Assembly (NCBI RefSeq): GCF_023954305.1 | Contig: NZ_JAMLIG010000001.1 | Span: 1,550,001-1,614,000 of the forward strand | Direction: 5' to 3' | Source: Mesorhizobium sp. | GTDB taxonomy: Bacteria > Pseudomonadota > Alphaproteobacteria > Rhizobiales > Rhizobiaceae | Length of the DNA stretch: 64,000 nucleotides | Shown: positions 8,682-18,268 of the stretch, in pieces | Position numbering within the stretch: the first letter of the stretch is position 1 | Layout of the letters: each line of letters starts with the position of its first letter | The notes under the pieces: model-generated | What the model was told of the DNA's origin: nothing | Database searches by the model: none | What the model saw: the letters and a program-made list of their open reading frames with translations, nothing else | Translations under genes and position numbers: made by a program

Positions 8682-8693
8682 GTTCTGCATAAC
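8682..8693. promoter_or_regulatory. Candidate IclR operator, dctP side
   Basis: GTTCTGCATAAC matches the perfect palindrome at 8536-8547 in 11 of 12 positions. It lies 42 bases downstream of the start of TTGACA, against 43 bases in the mirrored cupin promoter, which argues for a shared regulator. Confidence 0.6.
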
Positions 8694-8711
8694 GAAACGG
8701 AGGAAACGTTC

Positions 8712-9710
8712 ATGCTGACCCGTAGACAGGTCCTCGCGTCGACAGGCGCGATGGCCGCAACGCTTGCCATGCCGCATGTTTCGCGCGCCGCACCGATCAA
8801 GATGCGCCTCGCCCACGCGGCCAATGAGATCCATCCCGGCCACATCGCCGCGGTCGAGTTCAAGAAGGCGGTCGAAGCCCTCGTTCCCGGCGCGATCGAC
8901 ATCACCATCTTCCCGAACCGTCAGCTCGGCGAGGACAAGCAGAACCTTGAATCGGCGATGGCCGGGACCAACGAATTGTGCGGCTGCTCCGGCGTTCTGT
9001 TCCCGCTCGTCACCGGCCGCCAGGCGCTCGATGCCTACCAGCTTCCCTTCCTGATCAAGGACTACGACCATTTCTCCAAAGTCGCGATGAGCGACGTCGG
9101 CCAGAAGGTCCTGGACGATCTGGCGCCGGCCGGCCTCGTCGGCCTACAAACCACTGACATCGGACAGCGTCACTTTCTGTGCGCGACCAAGGTGGTCAAG
9201 ACGGTGCCCGATTTCGCCGGTCTCAAAACGCGCATTCTGGGCGTGCCGCTGCACAAGGCGATCTGGGAAGGCGTCGGCGTCTCGCCGGTGGGCATGCCCT
9301 ATGGCGAGGTCTACGGCGCGCTGGAGACCAAGGTCATCGACGCGGTCGAGATCAACGTCTCCTCGATGCTGGGAGAGAACCTGTGGGAGGTCGGCAAGAA
9401 CTTCACGCTGACCGGCCACTATCCGTGGCACAACGTCATCGCCATGAACAAGGCGGTGTTCGACGGCCTGCCCGCCGAGCTCCAGAAGGCGGTGCGCGAG
9501 GCCGGCCGCATGTCGGTCGGGCCGACGCTGGAATATACCAAGAAGCAGGATCTCGAGGGCCGCGAGCAGCTCAAGGCCAAGGGTGTCGAGATCTACGACC
9601 TCGAGAACCTCGCCGAGATGCAGGCCAAGGTCGCGCCGATCGTCGAGACCTGGAGCGCCAAGGATCCGCTGATTGCCGAGTTCGTCGCCGCCGCGCGCGG
9701 CATGGCGTAA
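8712..9710 (+). CDS. dctP: TRAP transporter substrate-binding protein (DctP family)
   Basis: A 332-residue periplasmic receptor for a TRAP transporter, which imports organic acids with the sodium gradient. A Tat-type signal opens the protein (TRRQVLASTGAMAATLA, cleavage near SRA-APIK). LPFLIKDYDHF, ALETKVIDAVEINVSS and VGKNFTLTGHYP are DctP landmarks; the Arg in LKTRILGVPLHKA is in the position that normally salt-bridges the ligand carboxylate. GGAGG lies just before the ATG. It is the first gene of the operon that continues with dctQ, dctM and the catabolic enzymes, so its ligand is presumably the pathway substrate, an acid. Confidence 0.95.
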   Translation: MLTRRQVLASTGAMAATLAMPHVSRAAPIKMRLAHAANEIHPGHIAAVEFKKAVEALVPGAIDITIFPNRQLGEDKQNLESAMAGTNELCGCSGVLFPLVTGRQALDAYQLPFLIKDYDHFSKVAMSDVGQKVLDDLAPAGLVGLQTTDIGQRHFLCATKVVKTVPDFAGLKTRILGVPLHKAIWEGVGVSPVGMPYGEVYGALETKVIDAVEINVSSMLGENLWEVGKNFTLTGHYPWHNVIAMNKAVFDGLPAELQKAVREAGRMSVGPTLEYTKKQDLEGREQLKAKGVEIYDLENLAEMQAKVAPIVETWSAKDPLIAEFVAAARGMA

Positions 9711-9773
9711 GCTGAGCGGGAGCGGCGGACGCCCGGCGCCCGCCGCGCCAACTCATCGAGCGACGAGAACACG

Positions 9774-10346
9774 ATGCACCATCCACAAGCCTCAGGCGGG
9801 CGCCCGCGCGGCCCCATCGGTTGGTATGTGCGGGCCCTGCGGTTCCTCGCCGGCTTCTCGATGCTGACGATCGTGGCGATCATGACCGCGCAGGTCTTTG
9901 CCCGCTACATCCTCGGCTGGTCGCTGATCTGGGCCGAGGAAATCTGCCGTTACATCCTGATCTGGCAGACGTTCCTGTTCATCGGTCTCGCCTACACCAA
10001 GGGCGAATTGGTCGCCGTCGACGTCGTGCCCCTGATGTTGTCGCCGCAATGGCGGCTCGCGCTGAAGGCACTGGTTTCGGCCCCGGTCCTCGCCTTCCTC
10101 TGGTTGATGATGGTGAACGGATACGATTACTCGACCCGCTTCTCCCATCAGATCGTCCCGGGCGTGGATTATATCTTCACCTCGCTGATCGGCCGCGGCG
10201 TCGGTCTGTCGATCTTCTGGGTCTACGTCTCGGTGGCGGTCGGCTGCCTGCTGCTCGGGCTCCACATCCTCGCCGCGCTGGTTCAGGACTGGCGTGCCCT
10301 TCCCGGCGCACCGGCCAAGCCGGCGCCGACCGAGGCGGAGGGCTGA
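9774..10346 (+). CDS. dctQ: TRAP transporter small permease (DctQ family)
   Basis: A 190-residue protein with four predicted membrane segments, the usual topology of DctQ. Family features include the second-helix region SLIWAEEICRYILIWQTFLFIG (E-E-x-x-R-Y) and the charged loop before TKGELVAVDVVPLML. The N-terminus is about 20 residues longer than many homologues and polar. It lies between dctP and dctM, with only three bases between its stop and the dctM start, so the two membrane subunits are translationally coupled and form one complex. Confidence 0.93.
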   Translation: MHHPQASGGRPRGPIGWYVRALRFLAGFSMLTIVAIMTAQVFARYILGWSLIWAEEICRYILIWQTFLFIGLAYTKGELVAVDVVPLMLSPQWRLALKALVSAPVLAFLWLMMVNGYDYSTRFSHQIVPGVDYIFTSLIGRGVGLSIFWVYVSVAVGCLLLGLHILAALVQDWRALPGAPAKPAPTEAEG

Positions 10347-10349
10347 TCG

Positions 10350-11624
10350 ATGGGTGCCTTCTTCGGCTCGTTTGTTCTGCTGCTCGCCACCGGCGTGCCG
10401 ATCGCGCTGGCGCTGGGCGTCGGCGGCATGATCTATCTGTTCCTGTCTGGCAATGGCGCGGTTATCCTCGCTCTGCCGCAGCGCATGATGGCCGGCGTCG
10501 ACCAGTTCATCCTGCTCACCATCCCCCTCTTCCTGCTCGCCGGCATGCTGATGAACGTCGGCGGGATCACCGACCGTATCGTCACCTTCGCGCGCGCCAT
10601 GGTCGGTCACCGCCGAGGCGGCATGTCCTCGGTAACCGTCATTTCCTCCGGCTTCTTCGCGGGCATTTCCGGCAGCGCGACGGCGGAAGCTTCCGCGCTC
10701 GGCTCGATCCTGATCCCGGCCATGCAGAAGCAGGGCATTCCGCCGGCATACGCGGCGGCGCTGGTCGGCGTCAGCTCGATCATGGGACCGATCATCCCGC
10801 CGTCGATCACCATGATCATCTACGGCGTGCTGTCCGGCACGTCGATCGGACAGCTCTTCCTCGCCGGCGTCGGGCCAGGACTGCTGCTCGCGGGAGGGCT
10901 GTTGGCCTATGCAGGCTATCGTGCGCGGCGCGACGGCTTTCCCGTCACGCCAAAGATGGGATGGGGCGAGCGGCGCGCTGCGACGATCCGGACCCTGCCG
11001 GCGCTGATCCTTCCGCTGATCATCGTGGTCGGCATTAAGTTCGGCATCTTCACGCCGACGGAAGCCGCCGCCGTCGCGGTCATCTACGCCCTCATTGTCG
11101 GCTTCGCCTATCGCGACCTGACGCTTGGGCGGGTGTGGGAGGCGATGATCGCGACGACGATCGTCAGTTCGTCGATCCTCTTCATCACCGCGATGGCCAA
11201 TATCGTCGCCTTCGTCTTCACCCTCGAACAGGTTCCGACGACGATCGCCCAGGCGGTGCTGACGGTCAGCGAAAACCCGCTCGTCGTTCTGATCATGCTC
11301 AACATCGTCCTGTTGATCCTCGGCATGTTCCTCGAGCCGATTTCGATCCTGATCCTGACCATGCCGATCCTGATGCAGTTCGTGAAGCTGGTCGGCATGG
11401 ATCCGGTGCAGTTCGGCACCATGGTCGTGCTGAACGTCGTCATCGGCATGGCGACCCCGCCGGTCGGCATATTGCTGTTCATCGTCTGCGCCGCGTCAGG
11501 CCAGTCGCTGACGGCTGTTTCACGCGAGGCCATGCCGCTGCTGGGGGTCTGTATCCTCGTTCTTTTCCTCGTGGCCGCGATACCGGCCGTCACCCTTTTC
11601 CTTCCCCACGCAATGTTGCCGTGA
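10350..11624 (+). CDS. dctM: TRAP transporter large permease (DctM family)
   Basis: A 424-residue membrane protein with about 12 hydrophobic segments, normal for DctM. Conserved stretches include the loop after the fifth helix, SGFFAGISGSATAEASALGSILIP, followed by GIPPAYAAALVGVSSIMGPIIPPS, and the second inverted half with IVIGMATPPVGILLF (as NVVIGMATPPVGILL). Elevator-type transport of a carboxylate with sodium is the established mechanism of the family. It is the third gene of the operon, 19 bases before the aldolase gene. Confidence 0.95.
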   Translation: MGAFFGSFVLLLATGVPIALALGVGGMIYLFLSGNGAVILALPQRMMAGVDQFILLTIPLFLLAGMLMNVGGITDRIVTFARAMVGHRRGGMSSVTVISSGFFAGISGSATAEASALGSILIPAMQKQGIPPAYAAALVGVSSIMGPIIPPSITMIIYGVLSGTSIGQLFLAGVGPGLLLAGGLLAYAGYRARRDGFPVTPKMGWGERRAATIRTLPALILPLIIVVGIKFGIFTPTEAAAVAVIYALIVGFAYRDLTLGRVWEAMIATTIVSSSILFITAMANIVAFVFTLEQVPTTIAQAVLTVSENPLVVLIMLNIVLLILGMFLEPISILILTMPILMQFVKLVGMDPVQFGTMVVLNVVIGMATPPVGILLFIVCAASGQSLTAVSREAMPLLGVCILVLFLVAAIPAVTLFLPHAMLP

Positions 11625-11643
11625 CCAGTTCGAGAGACGACGC

Positions 11644-12432
<789 letters not shown>

Positions 12433-12456
12433 AGCGAGTCAGTAAGGAGACAGACC

Positions 12457-13401
12457 ATGGCAGACACAACGACGAACTATCCCCTGATCGTGCCGCTTCC
12501 GGAGATGGAGCCGAGGCGCGCGGAGGAGGTGGCCGAACTTCTGGTCGGTGCGGTCGACCTGCACTGCCATTCGGGGCCGGCGGCGATGCCGCGCATCCTC
12601 GGGCACACGGAAGCCTTCCGGATGGCGGAAGAGGCGGGCTTCAAGGCACTGCTCTACAAGGACCATTACTATGTCGGCATGCCGCACTGCGCGGTGCTGA
12701 AGGACATCTATCCGGACTCGAAGGTCGAACTCTTCTCCGGCGTGGCGTTGAACAATGCCTCCGGCGGCATCAATCCGCATGCCGTGGACCATGCCATCAA
12801 GCTCGGCGGCAAGATCGTCTGGTTCCCGACCTTCGCCGCCAAGAACCATATCGAAGCCTATGCCTCGAAGTCCTTCCCCAAGACGGCAAAACCGATGCTG
12901 CCGCCGATTCCCCTCTCTGTGCTCGACGCCAACGGCAGGCTGATCGACGAGGCGAAGCAGATCTGCGACCTGATCGCAGAAGGCGACATCATCCTGGCGG
13001 GCGGCCACCTGCATGTCTCGGAACTGTTCATCCTGTTCGAGGAGGCGAGGAAGCGCGGGGTGAAGAAGATGTTGGTCAACCATCCGAGCTACATCATCGG
13101 CTGCTCGGATGAGGACATCCGCGGTCTCGTCGCGCTCGGCGCCTACATGGAACATTCGATCTGCATGTTCATCCCGGGTCGCGCCAAGCAGCACGAGACC
13201 GAGGACCTGATCCACATGATGGAGGTGGCGGGCGTCGACCGTACCGTGCTCGGTTCGGATCTCGGCCTGACCCAGGCGCCGAAGCCGGTCGACGGCTATC
13301 GCATGATCGTGTCGGACCTGCTCGATCATCAGGTGCCGAAAGCCGACATCACCAAGATCATTTCGACCAATGCCGCCGGCCTGCTGGCCGAGGCGGCCTG
13401 A
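12457..13401 (+). CDS. DUF6282 family protein, amidohydrolase-like
   Basis: A 314-residue protein resembling the uncharacterised DUF6282 group of metal-dependent, amidohydrolase-like TIM barrels. Near residue 33 is VDLHCHSGPA, the HxH motif at the end of the first strand; further His/Asp candidates lie in GGHLHVSE, LVNHPSYIIG and VLGSDLGLTQ, the last matching the strand-8 Asp of the superfamily. Such proteins hydrolyse or decarboxylate small molecules. The ATG is preceded by AAGGAGA. Its position between the aldolase and the beta-keto acid cleavage enzyme indicates a middle step, such as lactone or amide hydrolysis or decarboxylation; the actual reaction is not established. Confidence 0.8.
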   Translation: MADTTTNYPLIVPLPEMEPRRAEEVAELLVGAVDLHCHSGPAAMPRILGHTEAFRMAEEAGFKALLYKDHYYVGMPHCAVLKDIYPDSKVELFSGVALNNASGGINPHAVDHAIKLGGKIVWFPTFAAKNHIEAYASKSFPKTAKPMLPPIPLSVLDANGRLIDEAKQICDLIAEGDIILAGGHLHVSELFILFEEARKRGVKKMLVNHPSYIIGCSDEDIRGLVALGAYMEHSICMFIPGRAKQHETEDLIHMMEVAGVDRTVLGSDLGLTQAPKPVDGYRMIVSDLLDHQVPKADITKIISTNAAGLLAEAA

Positions 13402-13426
13402 TCAGCGAAGAGCAAGGACGCCTGCC

Positions 13427-14356
13427 ATGGCCAGTCGCAAAGTCATCATCACCTGCGCGGTGACGGGTTCGATCCACACGCCATCGATGTCGCCACACCT
13501 GCCGGTGACGGCCGAGGAGATCGCCGACGCGGCGATCGGGGCGGCCGAGGCCGGGGCGGCGATTGTGCATCTCCACGCCCGCAATCCGGCCAACGGACTG
13601 CCCGACCAGTCGCTCGAGGCCTTCGAGCCGTTCCTCAAGGTGATCAAGCAGCGATCCGACTGCGTGGTGAACATCACCACCGGCGGCGCCTCGACCATGA
13701 CCATCGACGAGCGGCTGAAGCCGGTGGCGAACTTCAAGCCGGAGGTGGCCTCCCTCAACATGGGCTCGATGAATTTCGGCCTCTATCCGATGCTGGAGCG
13801 CTTCAGGGATCTCAAGCACGACTGGGAAAGGCCCTATCTCGAAGGCTCGCGCGACCGCGTGTTCAAGAACACCTTTGCCGACATCGAGAAGATCCTGACC
13901 ACCTGCGCCGAGAACGGCACCCGCTTCGAGATCGAGTGCTACGACATCGGCCATCTCTATACGCTGGCGCATTTCGTCGACCGCGGGCTGGTCAAGCCGC
14001 CCTTCTTCGTCCAGTCGGTGTTCGGCATCCTGGGCGGCATCGGCGCGCATCCGGAGGACGTGATGCACATGAAGCGCACCGCCGACCGTCTGTTCGGCGA
14101 CGCTTACCGATGGTCGGTGCTGGGTGCGGGGCGCAACCAGATGCCGGTGGCGATGCAGTCGGTGCTGATGGGGGGCAACCTGCGGGTCGGCCTGGAGGAC
14201 TCGATCTGGGCCGGAAAAGGGCGCCTGGCGGCGAGCAATGCCGAACAGGTGACGATCGCGCGCCAGATGGTGGAGAGCCTCGGGCTCGAGATCGCCACGC
14301 CGGCCGAAGCCCGCGACATCCTCCAGCTCAAGGGCGCCGACAAGGTCGCGTTCTGA
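13427..14356 (+). CDS. 3-keto-5-aminohexanoate cleavage enzyme family (BKACE)
   Basis: A 309-residue member of the beta-keto acid cleavage family, which condenses a beta-keto acid with acetyl-CoA and releases acetoacetate plus a new acyl-CoA. IVHLHARNP (about residues 45-53) contains the zinc-binding HxH, VVNITTGGAS the substrate loop, and GNLRVGLEDSIW carries the late conserved Glu. I use the ATG at 13427 because it begins the family's characteristic ASRKVIITCAVTGS; the frame is open 19 codons earlier but overlaps the upstream gene. Members vary widely in substrate, so the keto acid is unknown. Confidence 0.92.
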   Translation: MASRKVIITCAVTGSIHTPSMSPHLPVTAEEIADAAIGAAEAGAAIVHLHARNPANGLPDQSLEAFEPFLKVIKQRSDCVVNITTGGASTMTIDERLKPVANFKPEVASLNMGSMNFGLYPMLERFRDLKHDWERPYLEGSRDRVFKNTFADIEKILTTCAENGTRFEIECYDIGHLYTLAHFVDRGLVKPPFFVQSVFGILGGIGAHPEDVMHMKRTADRLFGDAYRWSVLGAGRNQMPVAMQSVLMGGNLRVGLEDSIWAGKGRLAASNAEQVTIARQMVESLGLEIATPAEARDILQLKGADKVAF

Positions 14357-14371
14357 GGGGCTGAAGCACTC

Positions 14372-15091
14372 ATGAACGTCCTCATCGTCTACGCCCATCC
14401 GGAGCCAGCCTCGTTCAATGCTGCCATGTGCGCCCGCGCCCGGGATGTCCTGACGCAGGCCGGGCACGATGTGGTCGTCTCGGACCTCTATGGGGAGGGC
14501 TTCAATCCGGTTGCCGGCCGGCACGACTTTCTTTCGGTCGCCGACGGGCAGGTCTTCCACTACCAGACCGAACAGGCGCACGCTGCCCGCCATGGCACCT
14601 ATGCACCCGACATCGCGCGCGAGCAGGCCCGGGTGGCCGATGCCGATTTCCTCATCCTGCAGTTTCCCTTGTGGTGGGGCGGCGTGCCGGCGATCCTGAA
14701 AGGCTGGGGCGAGCGGGTCTTTTCCTACGGGTTCGGCTATGCCGACGGGCTGCGATTCCAGACCGGCGTCTTCCGGGGACGGCGGGCGATGGTGTCGATG
14801 ACGTCGGGCGGGACGACCGCCCGGTTTGGTGCCGACGCTGTCTATGGCGAGCTCGAACGGCAGGTTCTGTGGCAGATCCAGCATCTCGGCCTCGAATACA
14901 TGGGATACGAGCTGGAGCCGCCGTTCGTCGCCTACGCGGCGCCGCGCACCGACGACGCGGGACGCGCCGCCTATCTCGACGAACTGGAACGGCGCGTCCT
15001 CGCCGCGGCAGCGAAGCCGGTCGACCGCAGCCTCGGCATCGCAAAGCCGCTCGACCTGGTTCCGGACGGCGCGTGGAAGCAACAGCGATAG
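14372..15091 (+). CDS. NAD(P)H dehydrogenase (quinone), flavodoxin-like fold
   Basis: A 239-residue FAD/FMN quinone reductase of the NQO1/MdaB/KefF type. It opens with NVLIVYAHPEPASFNAAM, the dinucleotide/flavin-binding start of the family, and continues with FLILQFPLWWGGVPAILKGW, the strand-loop contacting the isoalloxazine ring, and SMTSGGTTARFG. In this operon it could reduce a quinonoid pathway intermediate or protect against redox cycling. It lies 15 bases after the BKACE gene and 10 bases before the SDR gene. Confidence 0.9.
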   Translation: MNVLIVYAHPEPASFNAAMCARARDVLTQAGHDVVVSDLYGEGFNPVAGRHDFLSVADGQVFHYQTEQAHAARHGTYAPDIAREQARVADADFLILQFPLWWGGVPAILKGWGERVFSYGFGYADGLRFQTGVFRGRRAMVSMTSGGTTARFGADAVYGELERQVLWQIQHLGLEYMGYELEPPFVAYAAPRTDDAGRAAYLDELERRVLAAAAKPVDRSLGIAKPLDLVPDGAWKQQR

Positions 15092-15101
15092 GGAGACAGT
15101 G

Positions 15102-15845
15102 ATGAGTGGACCAGGACTGGCAGGCAAGGTTGCGCTGGTCGCCGGCGGATCGCGGGGAATTGGAGCCGCCGTCGTGCGCAGGCTCGCCTCCGACGGCGCG
15201 GCAGTGGCCGTCGGATACCGCGCCGCCGCCGCAGAAGCCGACGCGCTTGTCGGCCAGATCGAGGCCGCCGGCGGGCGAGCTTTCGCGGTGAGAGGCGACA
15301 TTGGCGTCGACGGCGATGCGGCGCGGATGGTTCGGGAGACCAGCGACCGTTTCGGCCGGCTCGACATTCTCGTCAACACGGCGGGGATCGGCCCCTACAG
15401 GCCGCTATCCGCCGTCGACGAGGCCTATGTGCGGCAGATGTTCGACACCAACGTGCTCGGCGCGATCATGCTGACCAAGGCGGCCGCGGCGGCGATGGCG
15501 TCCGGCGGCCGGATCGTCCACGTCTCCTCGCGCCTAGCTCTCAGCCCGATTCCGACGAGCACCGTCTATGCCGCGTCGAAAGCCGCGGTCTCAGCCATGG
15601 TGCACGGCTACGGCAAGGAATTGGGCGCGAAGGGGATCACGATCAACGCCGTCGCGCCCGGCGTGATCGAGACCGACATGACGACGGCCATCATCGCCGA
15701 ACGCGGCGACCAGATCCGTGCGACGACTCCGCTCGGCCGGATCGGCCAACCCGACGATATCGCCGGGATCGTGGCGTTCCTGGTTTCCGACGATTCCCGC
15801 TGGATCACCGGCCGGACGATCCTCGCCGACGGCGGATTGACATAG
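15102..15845 (+). CDS. SDR family oxidoreductase
   Basis: A 247-residue classical short-chain dehydrogenase. The Rossmann motif GGSRGIGAAV lies near residue 15, the LVNTAG segment (NNAG variant) near 90, the catalytic Ser in VHVSSR and the Tyr/Lys pair in YAASK, and the GRTILADGG C-terminus is typical of the FabG-like branch. I start at the ATG at 15102 because GGGAGA precedes it and the upstream open frame is antisense-like in character. It is the last gene of the operon, and ends 36 bases from the convergent nosX end. Likely an alcohol/ketone oxidoreductase for a pathway intermediate. Confidence 0.9.
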   Translation: MSGPGLAGKVALVAGGSRGIGAAVVRRLASDGAAVAVGYRAAAAEADALVGQIEAAGGRAFAVRGDIGVDGDAARMVRETSDRFGRLDILVNTAGIGPYRPLSAVDEAYVRQMFDTNVLGAIMLTKAAAAAMASGGRIVHVSSRLALSPIPTSTVYAASKAAVSAMVHGYGKELGAKGITINAVAPGVIETDMTTAIIAERGDQIRATTPLGRIGQPDDIAGIVAFLVSDDSRWITGRTILADGGLT

Positions 15846-15881
15846 AGGCGTTCGGCAGACCGCTTAAATTCTCCGCTTCCG

Positions 15882-16886
15882 TCATCCGGCCTCGAATACA
15901 AGGGGAGCGACGGGTTTCGATCGGTCGAACAGGTAAGCCCGCAGACCCGGCCGCCGCTCGACGATTCTGCGCACCTCGTCCGGCTCCAGCAGGCTGAAGG
16001 CCGTCGAGAGCGCGTCCGCCGCGGTCGCGTCCGGGGCGACGACCGCGACGCTGCGGTAGCGGCGTGCGCCCAATCCGCTGCGGGGGTCGATCAGGTGGTT
16101 GAAACGGCCCGCCGCATCGAAACGGAATCCCTCGCCGCTGGACGTCGCGACGGCCCTGTCCTCCACCTCCAGCACCGTGGCCAGGCCATCCTCGTGATGC
16201 GGGTCCTCGATCCCCACCGTCCACGGCGAGCCGTCCGGCCGGGATCCGACTGTCCGGATTTCGCCCATGTCGACGAGGGTCTTCGTCACGCCGCCGCGCC
16301 GCAGCAGATCGACGATCCGATCGGTGATGTAGCCCTGGGCGATGCCGTTGAGGGTCAGAGCCATGCCCGGGCGGGCGAAGGCGATGCGGCTGCTGTTGAA
16401 CGCCACCTTGTCGAGACCGACGCGCTGAAGAGTTTCGCCGAACCGGCCCCGCGGCGGGCCCGATGGGTTAGGCTCCGCGCCGCCGAAATGGTCCGCCAGC
16501 AGCGTCCAGAGAGGCTGCACGGTCGGATCGAACGCCCCGCCGGTCAGATCCCAGACGTCGCGGCTCGTTTCGAGGACGGCGACGAGTTCCGTCGGCGGCA
16601 TTGCGAGCGCGCCGATCCGGTTCAGCTCCGACAGGGCCGAGTCCGGCCGGTAGAGACTGAAGATCCGCTCGAGCCGTTCCGTCTCGGCGACGGCTTGCCT
16701 GATCAGCTCCTCGGCGGCCCGCCGGTCCGGATGATGGAGCGTCATACGCGCCGCCGCGCCCAAGGCACGTCCTTCCCACACTACCGTCTGCATGTCCCGC
16801 GCGCGCGCGCCGGTCGGCAGCAGCGCCATGCCGGCTGCGGACGCGGCGATGGAGATGAAACGGCGGCGGTCGAGCAGATGGGCCAT
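15882..16886 (-). CDS. nosX: NosX, FAD:protein FMN transferase (ApbE family)
   Basis: A 334-residue ApbE-family flavin transferase, which attaches FMN to a threonine of partner proteins; in nos operons NosX flavinylates NosR. A Tat-type signal is present (DRRRFISIAASAAGMALL). ApbE landmarks are FSLYRPDSALSELNRIG, the FAD-contacting LNGIAQGYITDRIVDLL, VDMGEIRTVGSRPDGSPWTVGI and LIDPRSGLGARRYRSV with the metal-binding Asp/Thr region. It is the last gene of nosRZDFYLX, nine bases after nosL. The export signal fits the periplasmic FMN domain of NosR. Confidence 0.95.
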   Translation of the reverse strand: MAHLLDRRRFISIAASAAGMALLPTGARARDMQTVVWEGRALGAAARMTLHHPDRRAAEELIRQAVAETERLERIFSLYRPDSALSELNRIGALAMPPTELVAVLETSRDVWDLTGGAFDPTVQPLWTLLADHFGGAEPNPSGPPRGRFGETLQRVGLDKVAFNSSRIAFARPGMALTLNGIAQGYITDRIVDLLRRGGVTKTLVDMGEIRTVGSRPDGSPWTVGIEDPHHEDGLATVLEVEDRAVATSSGEGFRFDAAGRFNHLIDPRSGLGARRYRSVAVVAPDATAADALSTAFSLLEPDEVRRIVERRPGLRAYLFDRSKPVAPLVFEAG

Positions 16887-16895
16887 GTCGCGCTC

Positions 16896-17444
16896 CTATT
16901 CGGTTGCGCCGGTGATTTCCGGCGTGGGGTTTCCGGTCGCTCCCGTCTCACCCGTGCCCAGAACGTAGTCGCGGGGGATGTCGGCGAAGGACACGACCTG
17001 CCCGCCATTATCGCCTGCGAACTGCGCGGCCGCGGCCTCCGTCGAGAACGGCACCGTCTCCGGCGCGCCCATGCCGCCGCGCATCGCGCTGCCGATAACG
17101 TAGAAGGCCTGTTTTGCATCGATCCAGTTGTCCGGGCCAGGCTCCTCCCAGCTCGGGGCGCTGGCCATGTCGGAGACGTAGATCGCCGAGATGTCCTTCG
17201 GCTCTTCCGGAAGCATGGTGAAGGCGACCGCGTCGCGGGCCGACGAGAACCATATCGGCTCGGGGATCTGCCCGAGCATGATCTGCCCCTTCGGGCCGGG
17301 ATGCTCCAGCACGTTCATGCCGCAATAGCGCCCGATCGCCTCCGAGGTCAGAGTCTGAGGTTTGGGGGCTTCCAGACCCGACTCGCCACTGCACGCGGCA
17401 AGCAGGACCAGGGCGGACATGGCCAGGGCGAGACGCAACTTCAT
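16896..17444 (-). CDS. nosL: NosL, nitrous oxide reductase copper chaperone lipoprotein
   Basis: A 182-residue outer-periplasm lipoprotein that delivers Cu(I) for assembly of the NosZ copper centres. The signal peptide ends in a lipobox (LLAACSG). The mature protein has the conserved CGMNVLEHPGPKGQIML, supplying the Cys and Met used for copper, and the second NosL repeat around AFYVIGSAMRGGMGAPETVPF. Its ATG overlaps the nosY stop by four bases (ATGA on the minus strand), so it is translationally coupled. The C-terminal tail is rich in Gly/Thr/Glu and probably unstructured. Confidence 0.95.
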   Translation of the reverse strand: MKLRLALAMSALVLLAACSGESGLEAPKPQTLTSEAIGRYCGMNVLEHPGPKGQIMLGQIPEPIWFSSARDAVAFTMLPEEPKDISAIYVSDMASAPSWEEPGPDNWIDAKQAFYVIGSAMRGGMGAPETVPFSTEAAAAQFAGDNGGQVVSFADIPRDYVLGTGETGATGNPTPEITGATE

Positions 17445-18268
17445 AGTTCCCTCCGCGAAAACACCACGGCCGCGGCGGTGAGGGGGACGAGCGTCCACGC
17501 GACGAGGGCCGCGACCAGGGCGGCCGGTCCGAGCGCCGCGTTTTCCGCGACGCCAGCCATGCCGGACAGGGCTCCAGCGGTGCCGGAACCGAGATTCAGC
17601 AATCGGTAGACGTCGGTCGGGTTGGCGAGCAAAAGCGCGTTGAGCAGACCGCCGCTGACGGTTTTTCCCTGGTCGACGACGAGCAGTCCGAGCAGCGCCA
17701 TGTCGTAGATCAGAACGCAGAGCAGCCAGACGCCGATGGCGATCCCGCCCGCGGTGCCGCGCTCCGCGACGAGCGCGCTGATCAGGTAGCCGATGGCGAC
17801 GAACACGCCGCCCAGGAGGATGGACGACAGGATCATCGACCCGAATGCCGTCAGGCTCGACGAATCGATGGCCCCTTCGGTCACGGCGAGAGCCGCCGCT
17901 GCCGCGCCGTAGCCGAGCAGCGTGGCAAAGGAGAGGATCGCGACGTGACCGATGAACTTGCCCATGACGACCTGCCAGCGCCCTATCGGGTAGCTGAGCA
18001 GAAGCAGCATCGTGCCGCGTTCCATTTCGCCGACGATCGCGTCGTGCGAGATCAGCAGCGCGATCAGGGGGACGAGGAAGATGGTGAGGCTGGAAAGACT
18101 GACGATCACGACGTCGAGCGCGCCTGCGCCGACATTGCCCGTCGGCGCGCTGCCGAGAAACGTCAGGGTGAGCGCCAGCGCGGCAAGGAGCAGCGTCGTT
18201 GCGAGCACCCAGCGGTTGCGCAGACCTTCCTGGATTTCCTTGCGGGCGATGATGAGGACGTTCTTCAT
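17441..18268 (-). CDS. nosY: NosY, ABC transporter permease for NosZ maturation
   Basis: A 275-residue inner-membrane subunit of the NosDFY complex, with six hydrophobic segments. The start KNVLIIARKEIQEGLRNRW is the amphipathic elbow helix of ABC-2 permeases, and the loop DAIVGEMERGTMLLLLSYPI couples to the ATPase. I chose the ATG at 18268, which overlaps the nosF stop as ATGA. NosDFY moves sulfur or copper-loading cargo for the CuZ cluster from the cytoplasmic side to NosD and NosZ. Confidence 0.95.
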   Translation of the reverse strand: MKNVLIIARKEIQEGLRNRWVLATTLLLAALALTLTFLGSAPTGNVGAGALDVVIVSLSSLTIFLVPLIALLISHDAIVGEMERGTMLLLLSYPIGRWQVVMGKFIGHVAILSFATLLGYGAAAAALAVTEGAIDSSSLTAFGSMILSSILLGGVFVAIGYLISALVAERGTAGGIAIGVWLLCVLIYDMALLGLLVVDQGKTVSGGLLNALLLANPTDVYRLLNLGSGTAGALSGMAGVAENAALGPAALVAALVAWTLVPLTAAAVVFSRREL

